64,000 nucleotides of DNA from an uncultured Pelosinus sp. (GCA_900550105.1 URQW01000006.1:5407-69406); one strand, 5' to 3'; positions 1 through 7,758 are shown, counted from the first letter of the stretch. Made by a program: numbers and translations. Notes: generated from the sequence alone by a model not told the origin.

Positions 1-137
1 TATCACTGAAAGAAACGATTCGCGGCTTTAGCGAAATTTTAAGCGGCAAACATGATGATCTGCCAGAAGCAGCATTCAACATGGTTGGTACAATTGACGA
101 GGTTATCGAAAAGGCTCGTACTTTGAAGGGGGAATAA
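1..137 (+). CDS. atpD: F1 ATP synthase beta subunit, C-terminal end (partial)
   Basis: The open frame that begins at base 3 encodes the last 44 residues or so of the F1 catalytic beta subunit, including SLKETIRGFSEILSGKHDD and DEVIEKARTLKGE before the TAA at 135-137. The short helical SGKHDDLPE.AF segment is typical of the beta-subunit C-terminus. The gene is cut by the window edge. The next start codon, for the epsilon subunit, lies 3 bases downstream, as in the usual atpD-atpC order. Confidence 0.93.
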   Translation, partial: SLKETIRGFSEILSGKHDDLPEAAFNMVGTIDEVIEKARTLKGE

Positions 138-140
138 GCA

Positions 141-557
141 ATGGCCAGAACTGTTCGTGTGGACATTGTAACTCCTGACAAACTGGCTTATTCCGGTGAT
201 GTCAATATGGTAATTGCGCGGGCTACTGACGGCGATCTTGGCGTTCTGCCAGGCCATGTGCCGCTGATTGCCGCTCTAAATACGTGGCCACTGCGTCTGC
301 TGACAGCAGATGGCGAACATCAAATTTCTCTTTGTGGCGGTTTCATCGAAGTGCAGCCGGAAAAGGTTACTATTTTGGCGAGTTGTGCCGAATTGCCCGA
401 AGAAATTGATGTAGAAAGAGCTGAGGCGGCAAAGAAACGTGCGGAAGAACGTTTGAGTGCTGCTAGCAGCGAAGTGGATGAGGCAAGAGCTCATGCTGCT
501 TTATCTCGTGCGATAGTCCGGTTGAAAGTAGCTAGCTTTGGAGCGAAACATCATTAA
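141..557 (+). CDS. atpC: F1 ATP synthase epsilon subunit
   Basis: A 138-residue protein of normal family length. The N-terminal beta-sandwich starts MARTVRVDIVTPDK and contains the hallmark DGDLGVLPGHVPL at about residues 30-43. The C-terminal helical hairpin (AERAEAAKKRAEERL-like, about residues 90-135) is the regulatory arm. Epsilon is part of the central stalk of the F-type ATPase and restrains ATP hydrolysis. It starts at ATG 141 behind GGGGGA and directly follows atpD, so it is the last gene of the atp operon. A strong terminator follows. Confidence 0.97.
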   Translation: MARTVRVDIVTPDKLAYSGDVNMVIARATDGDLGVLPGHVPLIAALNTWPLRLLTADGEHQISLCGGFIEVQPEKVTILASCAELPEEIDVERAEAAKKRAEERLSAASSEVDEARAHAALSRAIVRLKVASFGAKHH

Positions 558-594
558 TTTCGCGCATCGTATATAATTTTTTCATGTCTTGTTT

Positions 595-645
595 AAGAGG
601 CTATGGCGTCATTTTTGCGAAAAAGTGACCTATAGCCTCTTTTTG
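595..645 (+). terminator. Rho-independent terminator of the atp operon
   Basis: AAGAGGCTAT (595-604) pairs with ATAGCCTCTT. A near-complementary inner region forms a second arm, and a run of T follows. It lies 38 bases after the atpC stop. Confidence 0.85.
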
Positions 646-689
646 GCTTTTCGCATATTCATTTCATAAAATGACAACAATATAAATAC

Positions 690-719
690 TTGCCTGTCGG
701 GCTTGCTTAATGGTAAACT
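690..719 (+). promoter_or_regulatory. Candidate sigma-A promoter of murA
   Basis: TTGCCT at 690-695 and TAAACT at 714-719 are separated by 18 bases, about 50 bases upstream of the murA GTG. The match to consensus is moderate. The site lies between the atp terminator and murA, where a promoter is expected. Confidence 0.4.
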
Positions 720-771
720 AGATAAGAATGACTCAACGAACGCGCAGTGAGTTGGCGTAGGAGGAACTTTT

Positions 772-2040
772 GTGGAAAAACTAGTTATCAGGGGCGGTAA
801 TAAATTAGCAGGACGAGTGAAAATCAGCGGAGCGAAAAATGCCGTACTACCTGTTATTGCAGCTTCCCTTCTGGGAACCACTCCGAGTACACTGGAAGAG
901 ATTCCTGATTTGGAAGATGTACGGACGATCAGCGCCGTTTTAAAAACCTTGGGTGTCAAGGTAGATGCAAGTGAAGCGGCGACGCTTCATATTGACAGCA
1001 CTCATATATCGACAGTAGAAGCACCTTATGAACTGGTGCGAAAAATGCGAGCTTCTTTTTTGATTATGGGGCCGCTTTTAGCTCGTTTTGGCAAAGCGAA
1101 AATTTCGTTGCCAGGCGGCTGTGCGATTGGAACTCGTCCAATTGATCTTCACTTAAAAGGGTTTGAAGCTCTAGGAGCGAAGATCGAGTTAGGTCATGGC
1201 TTTATTGAGGCGGCAGCACCTCCCAGTGGCCTGGTTGGCGCGCGCATTTATTTGGATTTTCCTAGTGTTGGCGCTACGGAAAACTTAATGATGGCGGCAA
1301 GCCTTGCTTCTGGACAGACTATTATTGAAAATCCGGCGGAAGAACCGGAAATTGTTGATTTAGCAAATTACTTAAATGCCATGGGCGCGAAGGTGCGCGG
1401 TGCTGGCACAAATGTCATTAAGATTAATGGTGTAAAAGAATTGCGTGGCGCTGTTCATGCCGTAATTCCTGACCGCATTGAAGCCGGGACTTATATGGTA
1501 GCTGCGGCGATGACAGGCGGCGAAGTTCGGATTGACAATGTTTTGACAGAGCATTTAAAACCAGTCATTGCCAAACTAAAAGAAGCTGGAATTCAGCTTG
1601 AAGAAGACACGAATGGTGTATGGGTTCGCGGCAATAACCGTCGCTCGATTCGTGCTGTTGATATTAAGACATTGCCATATCCCGGTTTTCCAACAGATAT
1701 GCAAGCTCAGTTTATGGCTCTGATGACAGTCGCTGGTGGTACAAGTGTTGTCACAGAAACTGTCTTTGAAAATCGCTTTATGCATGTGGACGAACTAAAA
1801 CGTATGGGTGCAAATATCAAGATAGAAGGCCGCAGTGCTTTGGTGGAAGGCGTAGAACGTCTAACAGGCTGTGAAGTGAAAGCGACAGATCTTCGAGCTG
1901 GCGCGGCGCTTGTCCTAGCGGCACTTGTTGCTGATGGGGCGACGGAAATCTCTTATATTCACCATATTGATCGCGGTTATGATGATATTGTCAACAAGCT
2001 GCGCGGATTGGGCGCCGATATTTCCCGGGTTGATCGATAA
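772..2040 (+). CDS. murA: UDP-N-acetylglucosamine 1-carboxyvinyltransferase
   Basis: A 422-residue protein. It catalyses the first committed step of peptidoglycan synthesis in the cytoplasm, transferring enolpyruvate from PEP to UDP-GlcNAc. The EPSP-synthase fold is shown by the N-terminal SGAKNAVLP (Lys22, Asn23) and by LPGGCAIGTRPIDLH. The catalytic, fosfomycin-target Cys is at residue 117. The start is GTG 772 behind AGGAGG. The ORF runs without a break to TAA 2040 and is followed at once by a terminator. Its place between atpC and spoIID matches murAA of Bacillus subtilis, so it is probably the murAA-type paralogue. Confidence 0.97.
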   Translation: MEKLVIRGGNKLAGRVKISGAKNAVLPVIAASLLGTTPSTLEEIPDLEDVRTISAVLKTLGVKVDASEAATLHIDSTHISTVEAPYELVRKMRASFLIMGPLLARFGKAKISLPGGCAIGTRPIDLHLKGFEALGAKIELGHGFIEAAAPPSGLVGARIYLDFPSVGATENLMMAASLASGQTIIENPAEEPEIVDLANYLNAMGAKVRGAGTNVIKINGVKELRGAVHAVIPDRIEAGTYMVAAAMTGGEVRIDNVLTEHLKPVIAKLKEAGIQLEEDTNGVWVRGNNRRSIRAVDIKTLPYPGFPTDMQAQFMALMTVAGGTSVVTETVFENRFMHVDELKRMGANIKIEGRSALVEGVERLTGCEVKATDLRAGAALVLAALVADGATEISYIHHIDRGYDDIVNKLRGLGADISRVDR

Positions 2041-2059
2041 CGAGAGAATATGTATGAAG

Positions 2060-2094
2060 ATACTTCCTGCTAATAGCAGGAAGTATTTTTTTTA
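2060..2094 (+). terminator. Rho-independent terminator of murA
   Basis: A perfect 12-bp stem, ATACTTCCTGCT (2060-2071) with AGCAGGAAGTAT (2075-2086), has a 3-nt loop and is followed by eight T. Confidence 0.93.
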
Positions 2095-2111
2095 TTTTGG
2101 CTTCATAGAAT
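2083..2111 (+). promoter_or_regulatory. Candidate SigE-type promoter of spoIID
   Basis: CATAGAAT at 2104-2111 matches 7 of 8 bases of the sigma-E -10 pattern CATACAAT. The -35 region (GTATTTTT, from 2083) is weaker and overlaps the murA terminator. In Bacillus spoIID is a sigma-E gene. This is inference from the pattern only. Confidence 0.33.
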
Positions 2112-2156
2112 GAAAGGAACCGGAAAATGGGGGTCTTGAAAGGAGGATGATGAGGG

Positions 2157-3149
2157 GTGAAAACAGCCCTGAAAATATTAATTGGCGGACTGATTGTGCT
2201 CTTACTTCTTCCGGCGCTGATTGTTTATGGCCCTCGCGTTAAAATGCCTTTTTCTATGCCTTTTGGCAGCTATAATGAGCATATTACAGTGCGATTGTAT
2301 CAGGCCGAAGTACAGAAAATTATCGATTTGGATCTGGAAGATTATGTAGCTGGTGTTGTGGCTGCTGAGATGCCAGCTGAATTTGAGAGCGAAGCGTTAG
2401 CGGCGCAGGCTGTTGCGGCTCGAACTTATGCAGTCAGGACTTTGAAAATTTTTGGCGGCAAGGGAGCGCCAGATCATCCTGGCGCCGATATTAGCAGCGA
2501 TTACCGAGAGGGACAGGCTTGGATCAGCGAAGCAGAACGAAAAAAACGCTGGCAAGGACAATATGAGGCTAAGAATAGCAAAATAAAAGCGGCTGTAGCG
2601 AAAACAGCGGGAATGATTTTAACCTATGAAGGCGAACCGATTCATGCAGTCTTTCACTCTACCGCGGGTCCGAAAACGGCAAGTTCTAGAGAAGTATGGG
2701 GAAGTGACTATCCTTATCTTGTCAGTGTAACGAATAATTGGGACAGGCAGTCGCCGCGCTATCAAGAAGATAAAGAATATACTTTGCGGCAACTGCAAGA
2801 TTGCCTTGGCGTTAATAAAGGCAGCATAGCCGCTTTTGGTCAGAGTGCTGCTAAACCGACAGACGTGCATATTCTTAGCTTGACTGAATCAGGCAGAGTA
2901 GACAAAGTCCGTTTTGGCGATAAGGTTTTGACTGGCCAGGAAGTTCGGGAAAAGCTAGGACTTCGTTCCACTAATTTTACTGTTACCGTAACGAAAGATT
3001 CGTATATTTTTCATACGACAGGCTACGGTCACGGCGTAGGCCTTTCTCAGTACGGCGCCGATGGGATGGCTAAGGCTGGTTATGATTACAAACAAATTCT
3101 GCTATTTTATTATCCCAAGACATTGCTTAGCGCATTGCAGGGCGGTTAA
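2157..3149 (+). CDS. spoIID: Stage II sporulation protein D, SpoIID (engulfment lytic transglycosylase)
   Basis: A 330-residue protein with one N-terminal membrane anchor (about residues 5-25) and an extracytoplasmic SpoIID domain. The signature VAAEMPAEFESEALAAQAVA lies at about residues 69-88 and is followed by ARTYAV. The C-terminal GYGHGVGLSQYGADGMAKAG is equally typical. SpoIID is the mother-cell glycan-cleaving enzyme that works with SpoIIP and SpoIIM during engulfment. The start is GTG 2157, 10 bases after AGGAGG. Its position between murA and a SpoIIQ-like gene is the Bacillus order, so it is a developmental SpoIID and not a general amidase enhancer. Confidence 0.95.
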   Translation: MKTALKILIGGLIVLLLLPALIVYGPRVKMPFSMPFGSYNEHITVRLYQAEVQKIIDLDLEDYVAGVVAAEMPAEFESEALAAQAVAARTYAVRTLKIFGGKGAPDHPGADISSDYREGQAWISEAERKKRWQGQYEAKNSKIKAAVAKTAGMILTYEGEPIHAVFHSTAGPKTASSREVWGSDYPYLVSVTNNWDRQSPRYQEDKEYTLRQLQDCLGVNKGSIAAFGQSAAKPTDVHILSLTESGRVDKVRFGDKVLTGQEVREKLGLRSTNFTVTVTKDSYIFHTTGYGHGVGLSQYGADGMAKAGYDYKQILLFYYPKTLLSALQGG

Positions 3150-3180
3150 GTCTGCCTCTTATGCATAAACAAGGGAGATT

Positions 3181-3756
3181 TTGGATAGCCTACAGCCAGA
3201 GGTGATCGCTGTGGCAAAGGGGCGTATTCTGTTTATTACTTTATTTATATTTGGAGTATTTCTAATCTTAGTAATTGCCGTTACCTGCAGTTGGAATTTG
3301 TTTGGCAAGCAGTCGGTCGCGGTAGAAACAACGCCGCAGATTTCAACGGATCAGTCCGGTGAAGCTGCCGCGAGCAGTCAGCGTGTGTATCGACCGAGCC
3401 AAGGCAGTGTGTATTGGCACTTTGGGTGGCAGCTTCATCCGGCATTTCATGATTGGCGCTATCATAATGGTTGTGACTTATTGACTGAGCAAGCAGCGCC
3501 GGTTCAAGCAATGTGGGCGGGAACTGTCACCGAAGTATGTGAAGACAAACGACGGGGACTTACGCTAGTCATTGAGTCAGGTGAGCGGCAGGTTCGTTAT
3601 GAGAGCTTAAGTCAAGTTTTTGTAACACAAGGTAAAGCTGTGGCAGGCGGCGAGACAATCGGTCTGAGTGGATCTTGTCAGGAGGAGCCTTATATACACC
3701 TTCATATTACGATAAAAGTTGCTGGGCGGCTTGAAGATCCAGACAATTGGCTTTAG
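3181..3756 (+). CDS. spoIIQ: SpoIIQ-like M23/LytM-domain sporulation protein
   Basis: A 191-residue protein with one membrane segment (about residues 18-38), a short linker and a LytM/M23 domain. The zinc-ligand pattern looks intact: YHNGCD (H-x-G-x-D) near residues 96-101 and IHLHI near residue 172. In the forespore SpoIIQ pairs across the septum with SpoIIIAH. B. subtilis SpoIIQ has lost a metal ligand, whereas clostridial types keep it, as here. The start may be TTG 3181 behind AAGGGAG or GTG 3211 behind AGAGGTGAT. Gene order supports the spoIIQ name. Without it this would be called only an M23 family peptidase. Confidence 0.85.
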   Translation: MDSLQPEVIAVAKGRILFITLFIFGVFLILVIAVTCSWNLFGKQSVAVETTPQISTDQSGEAAASSQRVYRPSQGSVYWHFGWQLHPAFHDWRYHNGCDLLTEQAAPVQAMWAGTVTEVCEDKRRGLTLVIESGERQVRYESLSQVFVTQGKAVAGGETIGLSGSCQEEPYIHLHITIKVAGRLEDPDNWL

Positions 3757-3761
3757 GGGAG

Positions 3762-3790
3762 GTCATGTTTTTTTTCACCTCGCATATACA
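3762..3790 (+). promoter_or_regulatory. Candidate SigE promoter of spoIIID
   Basis: GTCATGTT (3762-3769) matches 7 of 8 bases of the sigma-E -35 pattern GKCATATT. After 13 bases comes CATATACA (3783-3790), a partial -10 match. It lies 36 bases before the spoIIID ATG. Bacillus spoIIID is sigma-E dependent. The pattern match alone is modest. Confidence 0.42.
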
Positions 3791-3825
3791 TGGTAGCAAG
3801 CAAGTTAGGAAGGGAGTCGGACGGG

Positions 3826-3972
3826 ATGAAAGACTATATTCGCAGACGGGTTCTCGATGTTTGTGAGCATATATTAGCAAGTGGTGAAACAGTGAGGCAG
3901 ACCGCAGCGCGTTTTGGCGTGAGCAAAAGCACTATACAGAAAGATAACCTAAAAGAGAACGGCAAAAAATAA
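3826..3972 (+). CDS. spoIIID: SpoIIID, 5' half (interrupted gene)
   Basis: SpoIIID is the mother-cell transcription factor that acts after SigE and is needed for sigK expression. The ORF starts at ATG 3826 (MKDYIRRRVLDVCEHI), 9-10 bases after AGGAAGGGAG. An in-frame ATG at 3790 lacks such a site. Residues 1-40 match the family N-terminus and helix-turn-helix, ending in FGVSKSTIQKD. Eight unrelated residues (NLKENGKK) and a stop follow. Intact family members are about 80-93 residues, so this 48-residue product lacks the C-terminal DNA-binding part. The missing part lies at 11368-11520, in frame. The gene sits between spoIIQ and mbl, the Bacillus location. Confidence 0.93.
   Translation: MKDYIRRRVLDVCEHILASGETVRQTAARFGVSKSTIQKDNLKENGKK
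3940..3946 (+). other. Left attachment site (attL) of the spoIIID element
   Basis: AAAGATA marks where SpoIIID homology stops. The GATA here and at 11368-11371 is the longest uninterrupted identity at the join. A serine recombinase would exchange at a 2-bp step inside it. The exact step cannot be read from sequence. Confidence 0.72.
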
Positions 3973-3983
3973 CGCCTGTACCA

Positions 3984-4012
3984 TTGTATTAGGTCGAAAG
4001 TCGCAGTATAAT
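3984..4012 (+). promoter_or_regulatory. Candidate sigma-A promoter just inside the left end
   Basis: TTGTAT (3984-3989), a 17-base spacer and TATAAT (4007-4012). It would fire rightward into the hairpin at 4042-4063 and so give either a short RNA of about 50 nt or read-through into the chemoreceptor gene. Confidence 0.45.
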
Positions 4013-4041
4013 GAACAGGATGGCGGGTTTTACCTTACTAG

Positions 4042-4068
4042 GTTCTTGCCTTATGGCAAGAACTCTCT
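4042..4068 (+). terminator. Terminator-like hairpin at the left end of the element
   Basis: GTTCTTGCC (4042-4050) pairs perfectly with GGCAAGAAC (4055-4063) around TTAT, followed by TCTCTTTT. It would stop transcripts arriving from the 5' half of spoIIID before they reach the cargo. Confidence 0.65.
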
Positions 4069-4093
4069 TTTGTTGGTCCCTTTTTTTCAAGAT

Positions 4094-4112
4094 AATGAGA
4101 ATCGTTCTCATT
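4094..4112 (+). promoter_or_regulatory. Fur-type operator upstream of the chemoreceptor
   Basis: AATGAGAATCGTTCTCATT has 8-bp inverted arms around a 3-nt centre. It contains a 7-1-7 Fur box (TGAGAAT-C-GTTCTCA, 4096-4110) with one mismatch in the dyad. It lies 27 bases before the ATG. PerR or Zur boxes look alike, so the regulator is uncertain. Confidence 0.6.
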
Positions 4113-4138
4113 AAATATGAGTCGGAGGAGCGTTTGTC

Positions 4139-5854
4139 ATGGGATTGTTTCGTAATTTAAAGACATCGGTTAAAATTCTTACCTTGATTGTTCTTATGGC
4201 CTTCTTTTTGGGTGTTGTGGGCTATGCCGGTCATTACGCTGCCAATAATCTGTCGGCTATGATGAGTAATATGTATAAGGATAGGCTATTGCCAATCCAA
4301 TGGCTTAATGGCGTCCGCGCCGAAAGTCGGCTGAATGAAACATTAACTTTGGCTGTGTTTCTTGCGAAAGACCCAAAACAGCAGCAAGACCTGCTTGGGC
4401 AAATCCAAGAGCATAAAACAAAAGTAGAAAAACTTTTAGCAGATTACAGCAACACGCAGCTTGATTCCTATGAGGCTGAAACCATATCGAAAGCGTTGAC
4501 GGAAATGCGCGCCTATCGTGATGGCTGGCAAAAATCGCTTGACCTAGCGCTGCAAGGTCAACAGGAAGCCGGACATGCTTTTTTTGTTCAGAATGCAGCA
4601 GGTCATTTAAATGAGTTTAATAAACTGCTTGACCAGCTTGTTGAATATAATTCGAAACAAGCCGAGGCGGAGAATGAGACCAGTGATAAGGTCGCTTTGT
4701 ATAATGATCGGCTGATCATGACGGTAACCTTGCTGGCCGTGCTCTTCTCCCTTGTCTTGGGATGGGTGATTTCTCGTTTAATTGCCTTACCATTGGCAAA
4801 TCTTGTAACAGAAGTGAAGCAATTGGCCGCAGGGGATCTTAAGATTCGTCAGAGCGGCCCTGTATATCATGATGAAATCGGCCAGCTTACCAGCGAAGTA
4901 AGCCGCATGGCCGATAATCTTCGCAATCTCGTGTCGCGTATTCATCAAAGTGCTGAAGAATTGACAGCTTCATCGGAAGAACTTACGGCAGGCGCTGATC
5001 AAGCGGCGAAAGCGACAGGCGAAGTCACTGGCGCGATTACACAAGTTGCCCAGGGTGCGCAGGAGCAGTCTATGGCCATTGATGAAACAACTCGCGTTGT
5101 TTTGAAAATGTCAGGAGCGATTGAAGAGATTGCTTCCCATGCGGGGAAAGTCAGCGAAGCCGTCGGCGAAACTGTGGCGGCCGCTGAGGCCGGTGCTAAA
5201 TCGGCCGATTCGGTAGCACATCAAATGGATGCCATTGAAACAACTGTTTCCTCTTCCGCTTCGGCTGTGACGAAACTTGGTGAACGATCGCAGGAAATCG
5301 GTCAGATTGTTGATACAATTGCTGGTATTGCTGGTCAGACTAATCTTTTGGCGCTCAATGCGGCGATTGAAGCAGCACGCGCTGGCGAGCAAGGCCGCGG
5401 CTTCGCAGTTGTAGCGGAAGAAGTCAGGAAACTGGCAGAGCAGTCGCAAGAAGCAGCGGGGCGGATTGCCGCTATGATTCGCGATGTACAAAGTGAAACA
5501 GCAAAAGCTGTTGCCGCCATGGAGGCAGGCAGCAACGAAGTGAAGGTAGGAGCCGATGTTGTAGCAAGTGCTGGCAAGAATTTTGAGCAGATTGGTTCCC
5601 TTGTTGATGTTGTATCGGCGCAAGTGACTGATATTTCAGCGGCGCTTGAGGAAATGGCGTCAAGCAGTCAGCAGATTGTAGCTTCTGTGAAAAATATTGA
5701 TGAAATCGGGAAAAGATCGGCAAGTAAGACACAGCATGTTTCGGCTGCATCGGAAGAGCATGCTGCATCGATTGAGGAAATTGCGGCATCAAGTCAATCC
5801 TTGGCGACGATGGCTGAAACTCTGCAAGCCACTGTGTCCAAGTTTAAAGTTTGA
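4139..5854 (+). CDS. Methyl-accepting chemotaxis protein
   Basis: A 571-residue transmembrane chemoreceptor. TM1 lies at about residues 14-34. It is followed by a four-helix-bundle ligand domain of about 155 residues, TM2 (about 193-213), HAMP (about 214-268) and a long cytoplasmic signalling coiled coil. The CheA/CheW-binding hairpin tip is clear near residues 400-437, containing GQTNLLALNAAIEAARAGE followed by GRGFAVVAEEVRKLAEQS. The start is ATG 4139 behind GGAGG. It is the first cargo gene of the spoIIID element, and its own terminator follows. The Fur-like box upstream suggests iron or metal control. The ligand cannot be deduced. Confidence 0.95.
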   Translation: MGLFRNLKTSVKILTLIVLMAFFLGVVGYAGHYAANNLSAMMSNMYKDRLLPIQWLNGVRAESRLNETLTLAVFLAKDPKQQQDLLGQIQEHKTKVEKLLADYSNTQLDSYEAETISKALTEMRAYRDGWQKSLDLALQGQQEAGHAFFVQNAAGHLNEFNKLLDQLVEYNSKQAEAENETSDKVALYNDRLIMTVTLLAVLFSLVLGWVISRLIALPLANLVTEVKQLAAGDLKIRQSGPVYHDEIGQLTSEVSRMADNLRNLVSRIHQSAEELTASSEELTAGADQAAKATGEVTGAITQVAQGAQEQSMAIDETTRVVLKMSGAIEEIASHAGKVSEAVGETVAAAEAGAKSADSVAHQMDAIETTVSSSASAVTKLGERSQEIGQIVDTIAGIAGQTNLLALNAAIEAARAGEQGRGFAVVAEEVRKLAEQSQEAAGRIAAMIRDVQSETAKAVAAMEAGSNEVKVGADVVASAGKNFEQIGSLVDVVSAQVTDISAALEEMASSSQQIVASVKNIDEIGKRSASKTQHVSAASEEHAASIEEIAASSQSLATMAETLQATVSKFKV

Positions 5855-5891
5855 TCAAATAGTACTTTTAAAATAATACGTTTCAGCTGTG

Positions 5892-5927
5892 ATGTACCTG
5901 TCGATGGATGACAGGTACATTTTTTTA
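5892..5927 (+). terminator. Terminator after the chemoreceptor gene
   Basis: A perfect 11-bp stem, ATGTACCTGTC (5892-5902) with GACAGGTACAT (5910-5920), is followed by seven T. Confidence 0.93.
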
Positions 5928-5940
5928 TGGAAATCATTAC

Positions 5941-5970
5941 TTGACATTTTAAAACGACTGGTCATATAAT
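5941..5970 (+). promoter_or_regulatory. Sigma-A promoter with candidate TetR operator, for the OYE gene
   Basis: Consensus TTGACA (5941-5946) and TATAAT (5965-5970) are separated by 18 bases. The spacer ends in the imperfect palindrome ACGACTGGTCAT (5954-5965; 8 of 12 positions symmetric), a layout common for TetR-family operators. The TetR gene lies one gene downstream, so autoregulation with the OYE gene is a reasonable inference. Confidence 0.68.
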
Positions 5971-6015
5971 ATAAATATAAGAATATAAAATATTAATTAA
6001 TAGGAAGTGTTAATT

Positions 6016-7131
6016 ATGAATAGAGAAAATTTAGATTTACTGTTTCAGCCAGTTACCTTAGGAAACTTGAGCTTGTCTAATCGCATTGTTATGGCGCCAA
6101 TGACGCGGGGCTTTTCACCTAAGGGCATACCAGGGGCTGATGTTGCTGCCTATTACCGGCGCCGGGCGGAGAATGAAACCGGACTTATTATTACCGAAGG
6201 AACACTCATTAATCATCCGGCAGCTGCCGAAGGCTTAGGAAGACCCAATTTTTTCGGACAGGAATCACTGGACGGCTGGGCCAAGGTAGTAGAAGAAGTT
6301 CATCAAGCAGGCGGTAAAATTATCCCGCAGTTATGGCATGTTGGTATGGCGCGCCAACTGCACGGACAGAATCCGAATCCAGACGTAGCGCCTGTAGGGC
6401 CATCGGGGCTTGACGTGATCTCTGGTGAGCAGATTGCAAAGTCGCTCACACGGGGTGAGATTCAGGAAATTGTCGCAGCTTTTGGGGAAGCAGCTCGGCA
6501 AGCGAAGCGTCTAGGTTTTGACGGTATTGAAATACATGGAGCCCACGGTTATCTGATTGACCAGTTTTTCTGGGCGAATACGAATCAGCGTGACGATGAA
6601 TATGGCGGGGATCTTGTTGCGAGGACTCGGTTTGCTACGGAAATTATTAAAGCTTGTCGCAGTGCCGTCGGTGATGATTTTCCGATTGTCTTTCGGTTTT
6701 CCCAGTGGAAACTAGGTCATTATCAGGCAAAAATGGCGAGCGACCCAGCCGAACTAGCTGCTTTTTTAGCACCGCTAAGTGCGGCAGGTGTTGACATCTT
6801 TCATGCTTCTACCAGGCGATATTGGGAACCTGAGTTTGTAGATTCACCCCTGAATTTAGCCGGTTGGACGAAAAAGCTAACAGGAAAACCGACTATTACC
6901 GTAGGCTCTGTGGGTCTTGATACGAATGTTATCGAATTTTTTACCGAAGGAAAAGGCGCCAATCATAGTAGTTTAGCGCCCCTCATGGCTAGACTAGAAC
7001 AAAATGAATTTGATTTGGTTGCTGTAGGCCGAGCCCTCTTAGCCGACCCAGCTTGGACGGCTAAAATTCATCAAGGGAGAGCGCAAGATCTCATCTTGTT
7101 TAGTAAAGGCGCTGAAACCACATTATCCTAA
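6016..7131 (+). CDS. Old yellow enzyme family NADH:flavin oxidoreductase
   Basis: A 371-residue FMN-dependent TIM barrel that reduces activated double bonds such as enones or nitro compounds. Family marks are NRIVMAPMTRGFS near the start, IIPQLWHVGMAR, and HGAHGYLIDQFF with the His174/His177 substrate-anchoring pair, followed by NQRDDEYGG. The chosen start is ATG 6016, eight bases after AGGAAG. An in-frame GTG at 6007 overlaps that site. It has a consensus promoter and is followed after 21 bases by a TetR regulator, an arrangement like nemR-nemA for electrophile defence. It is cargo of the spoIIID element. The natural substrate is unknown. Confidence 0.93.
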   Translation: MNRENLDLLFQPVTLGNLSLSNRIVMAPMTRGFSPKGIPGADVAAYYRRRAENETGLIITEGTLINHPAAAEGLGRPNFFGQESLDGWAKVVEEVHQAGGKIIPQLWHVGMARQLHGQNPNPDVAPVGPSGLDVISGEQIAKSLTRGEIQEIVAAFGEAARQAKRLGFDGIEIHGAHGYLIDQFFWANTNQRDDEYGGDLVARTRFATEIIKACRSAVGDDFPIVFRFSQWKLGHYQAKMASDPAELAAFLAPLSAAGVDIFHASTRRYWEPEFVDSPLNLAGWTKKLTGKPTITVGSVGLDTNVIEFFTEGKGANHSSLAPLMARLEQNEFDLVAVGRALLADPAWTAKIHQGRAQDLILFSKGAETTLS

Positions 7132-7152
7132 AAAAGTGAGGTTTTCCTGACC

Positions 7153-7758
7153 GTGAGAAGAAAAAGCTCTGACTTAGAAAAGACAAAGCAACAAATATTA
7201 GAAGCGGGCTTGCAATTATTGCAGGAAAAAGGCTATAACGCCACAGGAATTCAGGATATTGCCAGTGCCGCGAAGATCCCCAAAGGGTCATTTTATAATT
7301 ACTTTGCCAACAAAGAAGCTTTTGGCGCTGCGGTGATACGGTATTATACGGCAATGAACTTGGAAAATTGGCTGTTCCTATTACAAGCTGCAACGGCAAA
7401 GGCAGACTCTTATCAGGCGTTAAGTACGGCTTTTTTATCAGTGACGGAAAAATATCGCTGTGAGGCCGTAAAAAAAGGCTGTCTCTTAGGAACTATGGCT
7501 GCTGAAATTAGCGAGGTTAGTGAAGAATGTCGTGTGGCTCTTCACGAGTCCATAGCTAAGTTTAAGACTGTTTTGGCGGATCACTTGGCTGATGGACAGC
7601 AACTCAACAAGGTTCGCCGCGATATATCATCCCAAGCGTTAGCCGATTTAGTGTGGGATTGCTGGCAGGGCAGCTTGCTACGCATGAAAGTAGAAAAGTC
7701 GGTTGAAGCGGTTGAGCGTGATTTGGAAACACTTTTTCACCATCTTTTATTGCCTTAA
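7153..7758 (+). CDS. TetR/AcrR family transcriptional regulator
   Basis: A 201-residue repressor-type protein starting at GTG 7153. The N-terminal helix-turn-helix (about residues 12-58) reads ILEAGLQLLQEKGYNATGIQ then DIASAAKIPKGSFYNYFANKEAF, a classic TetR DNA-binding domain. The C-terminal helical ligand domain contains two cysteines (near residues 107 and 113) and another near 125, which could sense electrophiles, but this is speculation. It lies directly after the OYE gene and before an aldehyde dehydrogenase gene, so it probably controls one or both. Confidence 0.93.
   Translation: MRRKSSDLEKTKQQILEAGLQLLQEKGYNATGIQDIASAAKIPKGSFYNYFANKEAFGAAVIRYYTAMNLENWLFLLQAATAKADSYQALSTAFLSVTEKYRCEAVKKGCLLGTMAAEISEVSEECRVALHESIAKFKTVLADHLADGQQLNKVRRDISSQALADLVWDCWQGSLLRMKVEKSVEAVERDLETLFHHLLLP

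Noticed and set aside
3790..3972. A complete 60-residue HTH protein
   Set aside because: The extra 12 N-terminal residues lack a ribosome site, the last eight residues leave SpoIIID homology, and the missing half is at 11368-11520. It is the 5' part of an interrupted gene.
5111..5623. A 170-residue minus-strand ORF
   Set aside because: It lies wholly antisense to the chemoreceptor coiled coil, and its low-complexity composition mirrors that gene.
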